A stretch of DNA of 64,000 nt from Denitrobacterium detoxificans. Lineage in GTDB: Bacteria; Actinomycetota; Coriobacteriia; Coriobacteriales; Eggerthellaceae. Every line of letters begins with the position of its first letter. Position 1 is the first letter of the stretch. The notes below the pieces were generated by a model, which searched no databases, was not told the origin of the DNA, and worked only from the letters and a program-made list of their open reading frames with translations. A program made the position numbers and the translations under genes. Shown here one piece after another: positions 42,401 through 57,400 of this stretch. Where the stretch lies: NCBI RefSeq assembly GCF_001643775.1, contig NZ_CP011402.1, positions 1 through 64,000 on the forward strand, written 5' to 3'.

Positions 42401-45400
42401 CCGTAACCAACAACAATACGCATCCGGGCGTGCTTACCTACGTATGGGATGACACCATCCTGGGTGGTTGCTTCACGCCCGATAGTGGCACCTGGTGGAA
42501 GTACGTGAAGGCCGACGAGGAACTCATCATCGGCGCCAGCAGCACCACCGACAACACGGTCGACGTGCTTGCCGACGACCTGCCCTGGATTCCCGCTCTG
42601 GGCTATGCGGAGGTTGACGGCGATGAAGAGGCCACGGCTGCCAGCCTGAAGGCCGCCAAGGATCGCATTACCACCATCAGCTCGCAGGGTGGCATCATCG
42701 TGCACAACCCGGCTCACTGGTTCGAGGATTACGACAATCTGACCGCCTTCGATGGTAGTGGCATGGACGTGCAGCAGGCCACGAGCATGTCGCACATGTT
42801 CGCCGGCAACGAGCAGCTTTCGAGCTTCACGGGTGCCGACGCGTGGAACACCTCGAAGGTGCAGGACTTCAGCTGCATGTTCATGGGCGACGTGGCCATG
42901 GAAGATGACGACCTTGCGTGCATGCTCAACTGGGATACCAGCGAGGGCGTCACCATGGCGAGCATGTTCGAGGGGTGCGAGGGAATTACCACCCTCACCG
43001 CGCTGCGCAAGTGGGACACCAGCGACGTGACCTCGTTCGCGCGCATGTTCTACGGCTGCACGTCGCTGACCGACCAGAGCGGCATCCGCAACTGGGATGT
43101 GACGGGTGCCGACCTGACCGAGATGTTCGCCGCATGCAGCGCGCTGGAAACGGTCGACTTCAGCAAGTGGACGATGAATGGCACCGTTACCGATATGCTT
43201 GCGGGTGATTCGGCGCTTCTGCACGTAACCACGGGCACGGGCACGGTGCTTGCCGGCACGGGTCTGGATGACACGCTGGCGAACCGCACGCCCGACAATG
43301 GTAGTTGGAGCCGCGATACGTCCGCTGGTGGCGCAACGTGGGCCGACAGCTCCTCGAAGCTGGCCGAGCTCTACACGCTCACTAACAACGCGGGCGCCTT
43401 CACCTACAACTGGGAAGAGATCATCCGCGGCCGCTTCAACAGCAACGACAACGTTTGGTGGGAATACAACGTACAGACCAAGACGCTCACCATTGGCTAC
43501 GACGGCCCCAACGGCGGCGACTACAACGTTACCGAGCTGGCTGGCGATCTGCCCTGGCGTGCGCTTGCCCCACCCGCTGGCCATGAGGGAGAAGAAGGCT
43601 ACACCAACGTCATGGAGCATGTCGTGTTCCAGAACACGGTGCGCGTGGACAACCCGGCTAGCTGGTTTGCGGGTCACACGGCGCTCCAGGATGTGGAAGC
43701 AACGTACCTGGATGTTTCCGAAGCTACCTCCCTTGCATCCATGTTCCAGGGTTGCACCAGCCTGACCACCATCGAGGGTACCGAGAACTGGAATCCCGCG
43801 AAGGTGACCGATTTCAGCAACATGTTCAGCGGCGCCCGCAAGCTCGAGGAGCTCGACCTTACCGGTTGGCATATGCGCGGCGACAACGTAGCCAACATGT
43901 TTGCAGGCGCGGCTTCGCTCTACACCATCACGCTCGAAAGCGATGCCGTGCTTCAGGGCGCTGGCCTTGAGGATGTTCCCTCCTTCGCTCTGCATGCAGG
44001 CGTTTGGAAAGCCAACGGCACCATCGTTCCCGCAGCGACTTCCTCCAACGAAGCCGGCGACACGTCGTCGTTCGTATCGCTCTATCCCGCTTCTGGCGGC
44101 AGCGTTTCCGGCGTAGTGACCTACACATGGTCGCTCGAGGGCGTTTTCGACAGCAATCCCAATGCGTGGTGGCGCTACGACGCCGATACCAAGACCCTGT
44201 ATGTGGGCGCGAATGGCGCTGACAAGGTAGTCACCGAATATGGCGACTACGACGGCCATGCAAGCGACCTGCCGTGGCGTGACTCCCTGAATCCCTCTCG
44301 TGTGGAGCATATCGTGATGCAGGATGGCATTGCTCCTGCAAATCTCTCCGCATGGTTCAGCGGCTATGACAGCGCGACCTTTGAGGAAACGCTCACCTAC
44401 GACAATCTGAAGTCCTTCAACGCCGCCGGCTACACCGACGACAACGGTGTCGTGCATGAGGGCGCGAACGTGACCGCCACCTCGAGCTTCGCCGACATGT
44501 TCCGTGATGACGCTTCGCTCGAGGCCGTAGATATCCACACCTGGAACATGCTTCCCAACGCAAGCCGCGATGGCGGTTCCGGAAGCGGTGCTCCCGTGCT
44601 TGACGACATGTTCACGGGTACGGGCCTCACCATGATCACGCTGGGCAACGAGACGGTGCTCGATGGCACGGGCTTCGCCGCCAACTTGAACGATCGCACC
44701 ACTGCCGATGGCATGTGGATGACTGACCCCGAGAAGGATGGCACCGCCACCGTCGAGAACGAAGAGTGGTTCGACACCACGGCGCATCTGGCTGGTCGTT
44801 ACACCGCCAGTGGCAATGACATTGGCTCTGAGACAACCTTCACGTGGGTTCCGGGCAAGGGCGGCTTGTTCGGTACGAGCGGGGACGCCGAAGATGCCTG
44901 GTGGGCGTACGAGGAAGCCACCAATACGCTGTGGATTGGTTCCGCGCGCAACCAGAAGAAAGTTGTGAGCGTGGACGGTGCTGCAGTGCCGTGGGCGAAG
45001 ATTATCGATACCGATGAGGTGCGTCACATCGAGACGCGCGGCCAGCTCGCCCCGACTACGCTGCGTGGCTGGTTCGCCAGCAACGAGCTCACGTCTACGA
45101 ATTTGGACTACAGCACGTGGACTCCCTCCGGTGGCGTTCAGGGCAATAACTACAAGGTCAGCGGCAATACCATGAGCATTACGGGTGGTAGTGGCAATGG
45201 CTTGGTTACCACGCCGGTGTACCTGCTTCCCGGAACCTATACCCTGTCCACCGATTACACGTTGTCTGACTGCACGAGTTGGTATGTCAATCGTGGCCTG
45301 TGGCTGACCATGGCCACGCGTCGTGCGGAAACCGCATCGGGCACTTCCGGTTACGACCTCGGCTACGTCTTCCTTCCCGCCGCGAGCAGCGGGCCCGCTT

Positions 45401-48400
45401 CCTTCTCGTTCACCATCACTACCGCGGGTACCTATTACCTCTCGTTGCACTGCAATGAGGTCAACGATGGCCACACTGCTCGTCTGACGCTCGATAACCT
45501 GATCGTTTCCGCATCGGGCAAGTCATATGACAGCCTGGTGAGCTTCAATGGGTCGAACTTGGATGTGTCTGGCACGGCTACGGCTGCCGGCATGTTCAGG
45601 GCAGATCATGCGCTTGAGACGGTGGATATGAGCAATTGGGAGCTCTCCACCACGGCCGATGTTTCCTACATGCTCGACGGATGCGAGGGCGTCACCACCA
45701 TCACCTTGAATAGCGGCTCCATCTTGGAGACGAGCCAGCTTCCGCAGAAGGACGAGCTGGGATCCTGGGTGAACGTGACTCCTGGTAGTGCCGATGAGGG
45801 CTGGTTCGGTACTAACCAGAATCTGATTGACCGTTACCCGAAGGCCCAGGACGCAAAGGGGAACACCTTCACCAACCAGACCTACGTGTGGGATACCAGC
45901 GTCATCGGTGGCCGCTTCCCGAGCAACGACAATGCCTGGTGGCGTTACTTCGACGAAGACACGACCTTCAACGGCACGCCGGTGAAGGCGGGTACGTTGA
46001 TGTTCGGCATGGATGGCTTCGCCAACCAGACCACGTGCGTGGTAACCGACAGCGGCACTGATATGCCGTGGCGCGACGTGCTCGAGCCGGGCAGCGTGCG
46101 TTACGTAACCGCCGATGCCACCAATGGCAAGGTGAACCCCACCAACTTTACCAGCTGGTTCTACAACACCGATGGCTTCTACGACAACCTGGAGACTTTC
46201 GATGGCACCAACCTGCAGGTGACCGCGACCACCACGAGCTTCGACAACATGTTCCGCAACTGCGATAATCTGACCACCCTGAACTTCACGGGCTGGTATA
46301 TGAGCGCCGCTTCCACGCGCGCCAATATGCTGGCGGGCGCTACGGCCCTCAACGACCTGACCATCGATGAGGGTACGTTGCTGGCAGACGCTGGTCTGGA
46401 TCCCACCGTCTTCAAGGATGCCCAGGCCGCGCGTTGGCGCGTTGAGGACTTCGTGGCAACCGAAACGTCGGACAAGACGTTTGCGGTGGGCGACTACTTC
46501 ACCACCAGCGAACTGAAGGCGCTGTACCCCGATGCTTCTCGCAGCAACTACCGCACGGTGCACTACCACTGGTATCCGGGCACCGTCGTGACCTTCAAGA
46601 AGAACAGCTCCGCCGCGACTGGCGAGATGGCCGACGTGTTCCTGCCCTTCGGCTTCGAGTACACCATGCCGGTGTATTCGCAGGATGCCGTGGTGAAGGT
46701 GTTCGAGTGGACGGGCTATCGTCTGCGTTGGTGGAACACCGCGGCCAACGGCACGGGCGACGAATACGAGGCGGGCAAGACCTATACGCCTACCGACGAG
46801 ATGTTTGGCGAGTACACTACGCTGTATGCTCAGTGGGCCCCCATCCAGCATTCGAAGATCATCTACGACCCGAACAATCCCTCCGCGCATCTGCGCAGCG
46901 GCCACGATAGCTATAACAGCTACCTGGGCGACGCGGGTGACGATATCGAGATTCCGGCGCTCAATGACTGGTACTACGCACGTGGCTACGACATCGTGGG
47001 TTGGTACACCAAGCCCGACGGCACGGGCGACTACTACGAGGCTGGGACGATCTATCGTCTGCGTTGGCTGAACGATGGCATTAGCCCCGCCTGCACCGAA
47101 GGCGAGACGTACGAGTCGGGCGGCAACATCTACACCACCGCCGTTCAGACGCTGTATGCCCACTGGGCGCCGCGCGGCAACTTCATCATCAACTACGACA
47201 CCGACGGCGGCACGCCCGCCATCGCGGCTGGCACGGGCATCAAGTGGGATCAGGACAACCTGTTCCCCAAGGTTGATGGCACCGTGGTGGAGCCCAGCAA
47301 ACCTGGTTACGTGTTCCAGGGCTGGTACTACACCATCGATGGCACCAACTACGATGTGAAGCTGGAAGAGGATACGCAGTACATGGCACTGCGCGCCTTC
47401 CTGCTGGACGTCGACGAGGGCGAAGGTTACGACGACAACGCCGTTGCCGTGAAACTCATTGCCAAGTGGGTTGCCGGCTACGTTGACATCACCTACGTGG
47501 CAGGCACCAACGGCCAGGTGGCTCGCAACTACACGGGTGCGGAATCGGGTACGTCGGTTTCCGAGAGCATCTACGCGCTGAATCCCACGCATAGCGAGGA
47601 TGGCCAGGGCATTGGCGGCATGGCCATTCCCGATACGGGCTATCACGTAGCGTACTGGATCAACAACGTGAATGACACGATCATCAGCAACCAGGATTAC
47701 ATTGGTGCGAACGACCTGTACAACATCGCGTTCTGGGATGGCACGTACCATGCGGTTACCTTCACGGCCATCTTCGAGCCCAATTCCAACACCATCGCCT
47801 ACGTGGGCAACACCACGGCGGCCGATATCGTGCAGGCGCAGGGCTCCATCGCCAATGGCCAGGCCACGCGTGGCGTTTACTACCAGATTGCAAGCGGCGG
47901 CACGACCACGGGCATTTACCGTCCCGGCTATAGCTTCCTGTATTGGACGCTCAACGCCGACGGTTCTGGCCGTAGGTTCTACTCGGGCGACCTGGTGAAC
48001 GACTTCGCCGCGAGCAATGGCATTCCCATTACCCTGTTCGCCAACTGGCAGGAGCTGGAAACCAAGGTAAGCTTCGGCGTGCAGACCGGCGGCTCGTTCA
48101 CGCATGATGACACGGGCGCCACCTCGTGGACCACCACCATCGCGCGCGTTACGGGCGAAGCTCCCACGGTCACCGCAGTGGCTGCAAACGGATACCACTT
48201 CGTGGCATGGCTCGACGCCGCTTCGGGTGCCCAGGTGAGCTCGGAGGCCGAGTTCACGCCTACGCGCACGGGCAACTTCTGGCCCGCGACCATGAGCTTC
48301 ATTGCCACGTTTGCCCCGAACACTTATACGGTGAGCTTCGACATGGGCGAGGGCGCGGGTAGCGTAGACGACCTGACCGCCACGTACGGCACGGCGTTCC

Positions 48401-51400
48401 GCCTGCCCATGGCTACCAATGCATCGCGTACGGGCTATACGTTCGGCGGCTGGACCACCGGCCCCAACGGCACGGGCACGCTGTATGCTGATGGCGACCT
48501 GGTGGAAGATAACCTGGCGTACGAGCAGGATGCAGTGGCTACGCTGTATGCCAAGTGGATTCCCACTACGTATCAGGTTGCTTTCCGCTCGGGTGCTGCG
48601 GAAGCCACGGGCACCATGGCGAACCAGACGCACACCTACGACAGCGCCAAGGCGCTTTCCGACAACGCATTCGCCTATGCGGGCCATACCTTCGCCGGTT
48701 GGGCGATTACTCCCGGTGGCGAAGCGGTGTACACCGACGCTGCGGACGGTACGGTGGATGGCAAGATCACCGTCATGAACCTTTCCAGCGATGGCACCAC
48801 GGTTACGCTTTATGCGACGTGGGTGCCCACGCAGTACGCCGTGACGTTCGTCGCGGGCGATCATGGATCCATGAGCGGGTACACTGGTCCGTATTCCGTG
48901 GCTTATGGCGATGTGCTTGATGGATCGCTCGTTCCCTCCACCTCGCCGGCTGCCGGATACAAGTTCTCGCATTGGGCATACGTGATGACCGTGGACGGCA
49001 CTCCCGTGAAGGTTGACATCACGCAGGATCCTACGCGCGTGCATGTGTGGGGCAATACGGTGTTCACGGCCGTCTGGCTTTCCACGAGCACCTACCTGGT
49101 GCGCTACTCGCCGGGCGACCATGGCGCGTTTGGCGAAGTGGAGAACGTGACGTATTGGACGGGCGTGGCAAATGGCGCCAGCATGAGCGACTATCCGTTC
49201 CCCGGCAATACGGGCACCAGCATCTACATCGACACCATCGAGACGAATCCGCGTAACTTTGGCAACCCCGCAGCCGATCCCGGCTGGAAGTTCCTGGGTT
49301 GGAAGTGGACCGTGGATGGCGTGACCTACGCCACCTACGCCAATTCCAATGGCTGGACGGTTTCCGAGCTGCCCACCATCGTTACCTCCGACCTGAACTT
49401 CTCGGCTCAGTGGGAACAGAGCCAGCAGGTGCTCACGTTCGATGCCAACGGCGGCACCGCGCTTACCTCGAACCTGTCGGCACGCGCCGTTACCACGAGC
49501 GATAGCGTCGTGCTCCCCGACGCAACCGACGTTGCGCGCGCGGGTTACACGCTCGCTGGTTGGGGCTTGTCCTCTACGGGCGCAGCGGCCTACGCTCCTG
49601 GCGCAACCGCCACGTCGATTACGGGCAACATGACGCTGTACGCCATTTGGGAAGCCAACACCTATACGCTCGTGTACGACACCCAGGGCGGTAGCGTCAT
49701 CGCGAACCGCACGGGCGTTGGCTGGACACAGTCCGACCTGCTCAATGGTATTGCCGATCCCACCAAGCCTGGCTTCTCGTTCGTGGGCTGGTACGTTGGC
49801 ACTTCCGAGGATTCCTCGCTGGTAAGCTCCACCACGCAGTTCTCGGCTGTGGCCAGCGGCAGTGCCAATGGATCCATCGGCACCATCTACGCATGGTGGC
49901 GTGAGGACGTTGGCAAGATTACCTATACGGCAGTTACGCGCAATGCGACTACGGGTGCGATGACCGTTACCACGGGTGGCTATGTCAACCGTACGTCCGA
50001 GACGATCGCGGCCGTTTCCGACAACGAGGCTACGGGCTCCGCGGCGTACTCGCGCACGGGCTATAGCTTCCTGTACTGGATGGATGCCGCGGGCAATATC
50101 GTGGCAACTACCTCGTCGTTCAAGCCCACCAAGGATGCCTACGATGCCGCCAACGGCGTGTACTCGATCTGGGGTAACCCGACGGCATTCTACGCGGTCT
50201 TCACGGCGCATGACTTCACCGTGAGCTTCGACGTGAATGGCGGCACGGGTGCGCTGGATGACATCGTGTTCACCTACGACGTGCCTCAGAACATCCCCAC
50301 GGCTGCGGCTGGCGGCATTACGCGCGCGGGCTACACGTTCGGCGGCTGGACCACCGGTAGCGATGGCTCGGGTACGCTCATCGGCGACGGTGAAAGCGTG
50401 AAGAACCTCACGGGTGCTGCCGGCGGCAAGGTGACCCTGTACGCATACTGGGAGGTTGCGGCATACACGCTGACCATCAACGGCAACGGCGGCGCCTACA
50501 ACACCGCTTCCGCCTATGGTTCCAACCTGAAGCCCGACGGCACGCTGCAGTTCCCGCTGAACGCCTTCGCCACCATGCACCTGCCGGCGGCCAATGCGTT
50601 CCTGCGCACGGGCTACGTGCTCGATGGCTGGTCGGAGCTGGCCGAGGGCGCCGTTACCTACATTCCCGGCGCAACGTACACCATGCCCACGGGCAACGCT
50701 ACGCTGTACGCTCACTGGACGCCCATCACCTACACCGTGAGCTTCAGCCCGAATTCCAATGACACGACGGGCTCCATGACGAGCGTGACCTTCACCTACG
50801 ACGTGGAGCAGGCGCTTCCCGGCAACGGCTTCTCGCGCGTGGGATACGACTTCGCCGGTTGGAAGACGGCTACGGGCACCACGGTCTACGGCGACCGCGC
50901 CTCGCTTTCCAACCTGACGTCTCAGGCTGGCGCCGACGTGCTGCTGTATGCACAGTGGACCCCGGTTGGTTACTCGGTGTCGTTCGGCACGAGCGACACG
51001 GGCAAGGGCACGGTTTCCGCTGACGCGCTAACGGTGCTCTACGGCGACAAGGTGTCCACGGCTGCGGTTACCGTGAATGCGGCTCCCGATTACACGCTCG
51101 ATGTCTGGACCTACGTGATGACGCGCAACGGCGTGGAAATCGCCTCGGGCGAAACGCCCAACCCCGCACAGATCGCCATCCTGGGCGACACGGTATTCAC
51201 CGCCCAGTGGACCAAGGTGCTTTCCGTGACGTTCCTGCCTGGCGAACATGGCGACTGGGCGTACCGCGATGAGGGCACCTACTTCGAGAGCAAGACGGTG
51301 GGCACTGACGTGACCTTCGCTGGCCCCGTTGAGGGCGGCGCGCCGCGTTCCGTGGTGGATGCCGATGGCGTGCGCTGGACCTTCGTGGCATGGGTCGACG

Positions 51401-54400
51401 GCAATGGCAACACCATGACGGGCCTGGATTACACGTTCGGCGACTCGAGCGTGGTATACACGGCCCATTGGATGCGCGACATCGTCATCACGTACTCCTT
51501 CGAGGATGCCACGGGTACGGTGCAGGGTGGATGGAGCGACGCCTCCATGGCCGACGTCGAAACGCGCACCAACTACACGCAGAACGACAATCCCTACACG
51601 CTGCGCGGCACGGCCGATGTGGAGCGCGCGGGCTATCGCTTCGACGGCTGGGCGCTCGACCAGGCGGGTACCGTAAGCTACGCGCCGGGCGAGGAAATCG
51701 AGCTCTTCGATGCGAACGTCACGCTCTACGCGCGCTGGACGCAGCTGCACTACACCGTGATCTACGATACGGGCGAGGGCACCTACGTTCCCACCCGCTA
51801 CGACGTGACGTGGGATAGCAACGATATCGTTCCCACCGATGACCCCGAGCATGTGGGCTACTACTTCATTGGCTGGTACTACTCCAACGAGTTCGACCAG
51901 AGCGATCTGTCGAAGTATCGTGCACGCGAGGGCGATAGCTTCTCTACGCTGGCCACCGCCATGGGCTATGGCTACGACGAGATCACGACCCTCATCCTGT
52001 ATGCATGGTTCACGCCCGAAGAGGCCGTGCTCCATTACGCCGTGAAGGAAGGCAGCGGCACCATCGAGCCCGATTCCGAAACGGTTAACGCGGGCGACGG
52101 CAAGCCGCTGGGCGCCACCGCAAGCGCGCGTGCTGGCTATAAGTTCGCTGGCTGGCGCGATGCTTCCGGCGTCCTGGTGAGCCGCAACGAGGTGTTTGCT
52201 CCCACGAAGCACGCTGATGACGTGTGGTTCACGGGTACTACCTGGTACGCATACTTCGTGCCCATCAGCTACACCATTACCTTCAACGGCAATGGCGCCG
52301 ATAGCGTGTCTGCGGGCATTCAGCCGCTCGATGCGACCTACGATGAGCCCGTGGCCCTTACGCCGGTGGCGGGTGGCTTTGAGCGCGAGGGCTACACGTT
52401 CTCTGGTTGGAATACGTCGGCTTCCGGCACGGGCACCACCTACGCTGATGCCGAAACGGTCATCAACCTGGCCAACGTCGACGGCACCGTGGTTCCCCTG
52501 TATGCCATGTGGACCGAGATTGGCCACGTGGTCACGTACGATCCGAACAATACCATTCGCGGTAGCGTGAACACGCCTCCTTCCGGCGCACTGTACAAGA
52601 CGGGCGAGACGGTGACCACCGCCAGCTCGAGCGACACCACCAATCTGTGGCGCTACGGCTACGCGTTCGACGGTTGGGCGCTCACGCCCAACGGCGCGAA
52701 GGTGTATGGCTTCGGCGATACCTTCGTGATGCCCAACTACGACGTGACGCTCTATGCGCATTGGACGCCCTACACCTACACCGTGGAATTCCATGGCAAC
52801 GTGTGGGATGCCTATTACGACACCTCGAGCGGCCTGCCGCAGAGCGTCACCGTTTCCTATGGCGAGCAGGTGAACATCGCCAACCGCTTCAAGCGCGAGG
52901 GCAACCACTGGGTAGGCTGGATCATCGAGGGCGCTTCCGACAGCACGCTCACCAGCACCACTTCCCAGGGTTACATGGAGAACCTGAATTACCATGACGG
53001 CGCAACCGTGCACTTCTACGCGGTGTGGGAAGCCGAGCGCGTGACGGTTACGTTCGCCAGCAGCGATATGGCGAAGGGCACCATCAGCGGCAGCGATAGC
53101 CAGACCGTCTGGTATGGCGACACCGCCGATTACGACAGCGTGGTCATTACGCCTGCCAACGACTACTTCCTGGCTGGCTGGACCGTCTACTACGAGAGCC
53201 AGGGCACCACGACGAGCCGCGACTTGACGATCGAAGAGGCGAAGGCCTGGACGGTCATCGGTCCTACGGTCTTCCTGGCCAAGTGGGCTGCCGGCTACAC
53301 GGTGAGCTACCGCACGGGCGATTACGGTGACTTCGAAGAGGGCGTGGAAGGCACGAGCTACTTTGGCCACGTGCAGCCTGGCGACAAGGTTCCCACGTTC
53401 GGTGGCTATCCCGCCTCCACCGACGCCACCAAGACGTTCGGCGGTTGGGAGCTTGCCGACGAGAACGGTAACGGCACGGGCGTCATTTACAAGCAGGTCG
53501 ACCTTTCGAAGGTTGATGGCCTGACGGTCGATTCCGCGCTCATCTTCATCGCGCGCTGGGTCAACCTGGACTTCAGCATCACCTTCGATGCGAACGAGCC
53601 CACGGGCGCCGATGCCCATACCGGCACGATGCCCGTTCAGGGATTCCAGTACGGCTATGGCATGCAGCTTGCTCCGAACGCCTACGAGGTGAACGGCTAT
53701 CGCTTCGATGGCTGGAACACCAAGGCCGATGGCACGGGCACCGACTATAGCGACATGCAGGCCATCACGCTGGCCAGTCCGACTGCCTCCTTCACGTTGT
53801 ATGCGAAGTGGGTTGCCAAGACCTACGACCTGATCGTGGATGGCGGCGACGAAACGGGTGGCACGCTCGGCGAGGGTACGGGCTTCACGCATGATACGCG
53901 TACGAGTGGTTCGGTGACGCAGGACATCTACGTTGCCACCGTTACGTACGGTCAGGGCGTTTCGCAGATCATCGGCGTGACCGAGAATGCTGGCTGGCGC
54001 CTGAAGGGCTGGAAGTGGACGAGCGTGAAGGATGACGGCACCACGCTTTCCGGCACCATTACCTGGAACGGCACCGATGCCGATTACGGCTTGGCGCAGC
54101 TCATTCCCTATGGCGCATCTACTGCGACGGCCATTTGGGAACAGCTCGTAAGCGTTGTGTACAACCCCGGCGACCATGGCGACTTCGCCACTCAGACGGT
54201 TCCCGGCCAGCGCGTGGGCGCTGCGGTTCCCGCATTCACGGGTGCGACCATCACCGTTGATGGCGTGGACCTGCCCAAGGGCACGGGCACCGAGCAGTGG
54301 CTCTTCCTTGGCTGGCGCGCAGGCGACGGCACCGTCTATAGCGTGAGCGACCTTTCCACCCTGACCATTCCGGCGGGCGGCCTGGTGCTCACGGCCACGT

Positions 54401-57400
54401 GGACCGCGTGGTATCACACCATCACGTTTGATGGCAATAACGGCACCATCAATGGCAGCGTAACGAATCCGGTTACGCAGCGCACTGGTTCCACCGTGGT
54501 TCTGCCCGCCTCGGGCGATGCGGTGCGCGCGGGCTACGTGCTCGACGGCTGGTCGCTCACGGCGGATGGTGCGGTGGCCTATGCTGCGGGCGCTTCCATT
54601 CCGATGCCTACCGCGAACGTGACGCTGTTCGCTCACTGGGCGCAGGACGCCGTGCAGATCAACTATGGCGTGCGCACTATTGGCAGCTGGTCGTACGGCA
54701 AGCTGGAGGGTGCGGAAGGCGCCACGGGCCTTACCTGGACGGACAACACGGTTACCGACCCGCGTAACTACTACGTACCTTCCTTCAACGACACCTACAC
54801 GGTGCACCAGGGCGCAAGCCAGTGGGTGAGCTCCATCTACGGTGAAGTGCTGGTTTGGGATGCCGCCAACGGCGTGTACGTGCAGACGGGCGTTGGCTAT
54901 CCGTACATCATCACAGCCACTCCGTTTACGGGCTATAAGTTCCTGTACTGGGTGGACGAGAACGGCAACGTGGTTTCTCGCAGCGCTTCCTGGCGCGTGT
55001 CGCCCAGCAGCGAGGATGCTCGCTACCATACGGCCACCTACTACGCGGTATTCGCCGAGGAAGATAAGGTAACCTTCACTTACGGCGTCGAGAATTCCCA
55101 GACGGCATGGGTCAATCGTTCCACGGAAAGCATCAACCCGCTTTCTGGCACGCCCGCTGGCAGTGAAGGCCACATCTCCGATGGCTATACCATCCTTGGA
55201 TGGTATGACGAGAACGGTACGTTGGTCTCCACCGACCTGACGTTCGTGCCTTCGCGCAACGCCGCCAACGGCATGTTCGAATCGCATACCTACACGCTGA
55301 AGACCAAGCCCGCCACCGATACGGGTTACACCATCAAGCACGTGTTCCAGAATTCCGACGGCACCTTCTCGGCTGCTAGCGGATACGCCGACATGGCCGC
55401 CACCGGCACGACCGGCTGGACCGTGACGGTGGTTTCCAGCGGCAGCAACTACGTGGTTGCCAACTCCGGCGACTCCACCACGTGGACGCCTTCCGGCCAG
55501 AGCACGGTGCTCTACACGCGTAGCGGCTGGACGTATTCGCCCACGCTTTCCGCGTCGAGCGCAACGGGCGTCATCGCCGCTGATGGCAGCCTGGTGCTCA
55601 CGCTGTACTATGTGAGCAATTCCAACCTGGTCACCATCGTGTACCAGGCTGGCGTGGGTGGCACCGTCACGCCGGGCTCCGAGACGCTCACCACGGTGAA
55701 CGACGACAATGCGCAGGGCGCTACCGCCACGCCGCTTCCGGGCTACTACTTCGTGGGCTGGAAGGACGCCTCGGGCGTTACGGTGGGTTCCACGGAAACC
55801 TGGGCTCCCACGTTCAGTGGCCTTTCCATCACGCAGTGGAATCAGGTACAGGCATTCACCGCCGTCTTTGCCGAGCTGGGCAACGTGACCATCAATTACA
55901 CGGCTGGCATGGGTGGTACCGTGAGCAAGGCGAGCGAGACCGTTGCCCCGGCATCGGGCACGCCCACCGGCTCGCTGGCCACCGCCGATGAGGGCTACGA
56001 ATTCCTGTACTGGATTAATGCGGCTACCAAGCAGATCGTGCTCTACGCCGATGGCAACCGCGCGCCCGAGCACATCACGCCGCAGAAGAACCCGACGACC
56101 GGCGTATTTGAAAACATCACCTACCAGGCCGTCTTCGGCGCCCTCTCCGACGTGGCCTACGCCGTCGAGCACTACAAGGTGGACGGCCAGGGCAACGTGA
56201 CCGTATATGCGACCGAGCACCTGACGGGCACGACGGGGCGCGCTGTCACCGCAACCCCGATTGACACCGCGACCGCGCTTGGCTGGGAAGGTTACGAATA
56301 CGCTCCCAAGTACAAGGGCGACGGCATCGGCGAGATTGCCGAGGGCACCGTTGCGGGCGACGGCTCTACGGTGCTGCGTCTGTTCTACACCGCCACCGAC
56401 ATGGCATACACCGTTCTGCGTTACCAGCTGAATGGCGATGGCACCATTACCATTCTCGATCCGCTGAATCTTGCGGCGCCCACTGATAGCGTCGTAACCG
56501 CCCCGACCGATGACATTCCTACCGGCTACGTTGCCGTTGCTAACGGCGGCACCATCACGGGCAAGGTCTCGGGCGTGACCACCACGTACACGGCCGACCT
56601 CACGGGCACGGTTACCGGCTTCGTGCTGAACGAAGATGGCGTGACCATCGCCCACGGCTCGAAGCTGGTGCTGGTGCAGCTCTTCACGGCCGAAGAGGTC
56701 ACCTACACCATCAACTACTGGAGGATTCCCGGTCAGTATCACGATGTGGCCAATCCGTTCTCGTATGCCACGCTGGTGCAGACCGATACGCCCACGGCCC
56801 TTACGGGCGCCAAGGTAACGGCTTCGCCCATTACCATCGCTGGTTACACCTACGTGCCTCCCGAGATCAAGGAAGCCTATCCCAGCGTTATCACCGGCAC
56901 GGTTGCAGGTGACGGTAGCCTGGTGCTGAACCTGTACTACGAAGCCAATACGGGCCGCAAGCTAGTGCTGGTGGTCAATCCCACCAATGCTCCCGGCGCT
57001 GAGTGGGCGAGTGGCTACGCGCACCTGGCTTCCACGAGCTATCGTAGTGACACCAAGACGTACCTGCCCACCGCCGTGAACGTGAGCTATCCTGGCTACA
57101 CCTTCCTGGGTTGGGACACCAGCGAAGCCGCCACCACTGCGGTGTACAACCCGGGTGTGGAGTACACGGTTGGTACGGCCGCGGAAACGAAGCTGTACGC
57201 GGTATGGCAGGCCAATACCCAAACGCCGTATAGCGTGGTGCGCTTCCAGGTGAACGGCGATGGCACCATCACGCAGCTCGAGACCCTGACCTACAAGGGC
57301 ACCACGGGCACGAGCGTTACCCCGACGCCGGTTCCGCCTACGGGCTTCGAGCTGAACAGCAGCATGGAGATTACGTACAACGGCACGACCTACAAGACCG

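Larger units (their letters stand above)
28700..46560 (+). repeat. BspA/DUF285-type cassette array (about 18 units)
   Basis: Units of about 200-450 residues recur. Each has a tryptophan-rich signature (GGRFxSNDNAWW or close variants), then TLTIG, LPW, APTNLxGWF, LxSFDGSGxDVS, leucine-rich-like segments with MFxxCxxL and WDTSxVT, and VVLxGTGF followed by WFG. Signature positions: about 29965, 30565, 31490, 32461, 33361, 34099, 34942, 35779, 37147, 38254 (divergent), 39388, 40321, 41161, 42463, 43429, 44143, 44866 and 45910. The MFxxC/WDTS segments resemble the DUF285 repeats of surface lipoproteins and BspA-like leucine-rich repeats. Copies are diverged, so this is an old expansion. Confidence 0.8.
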
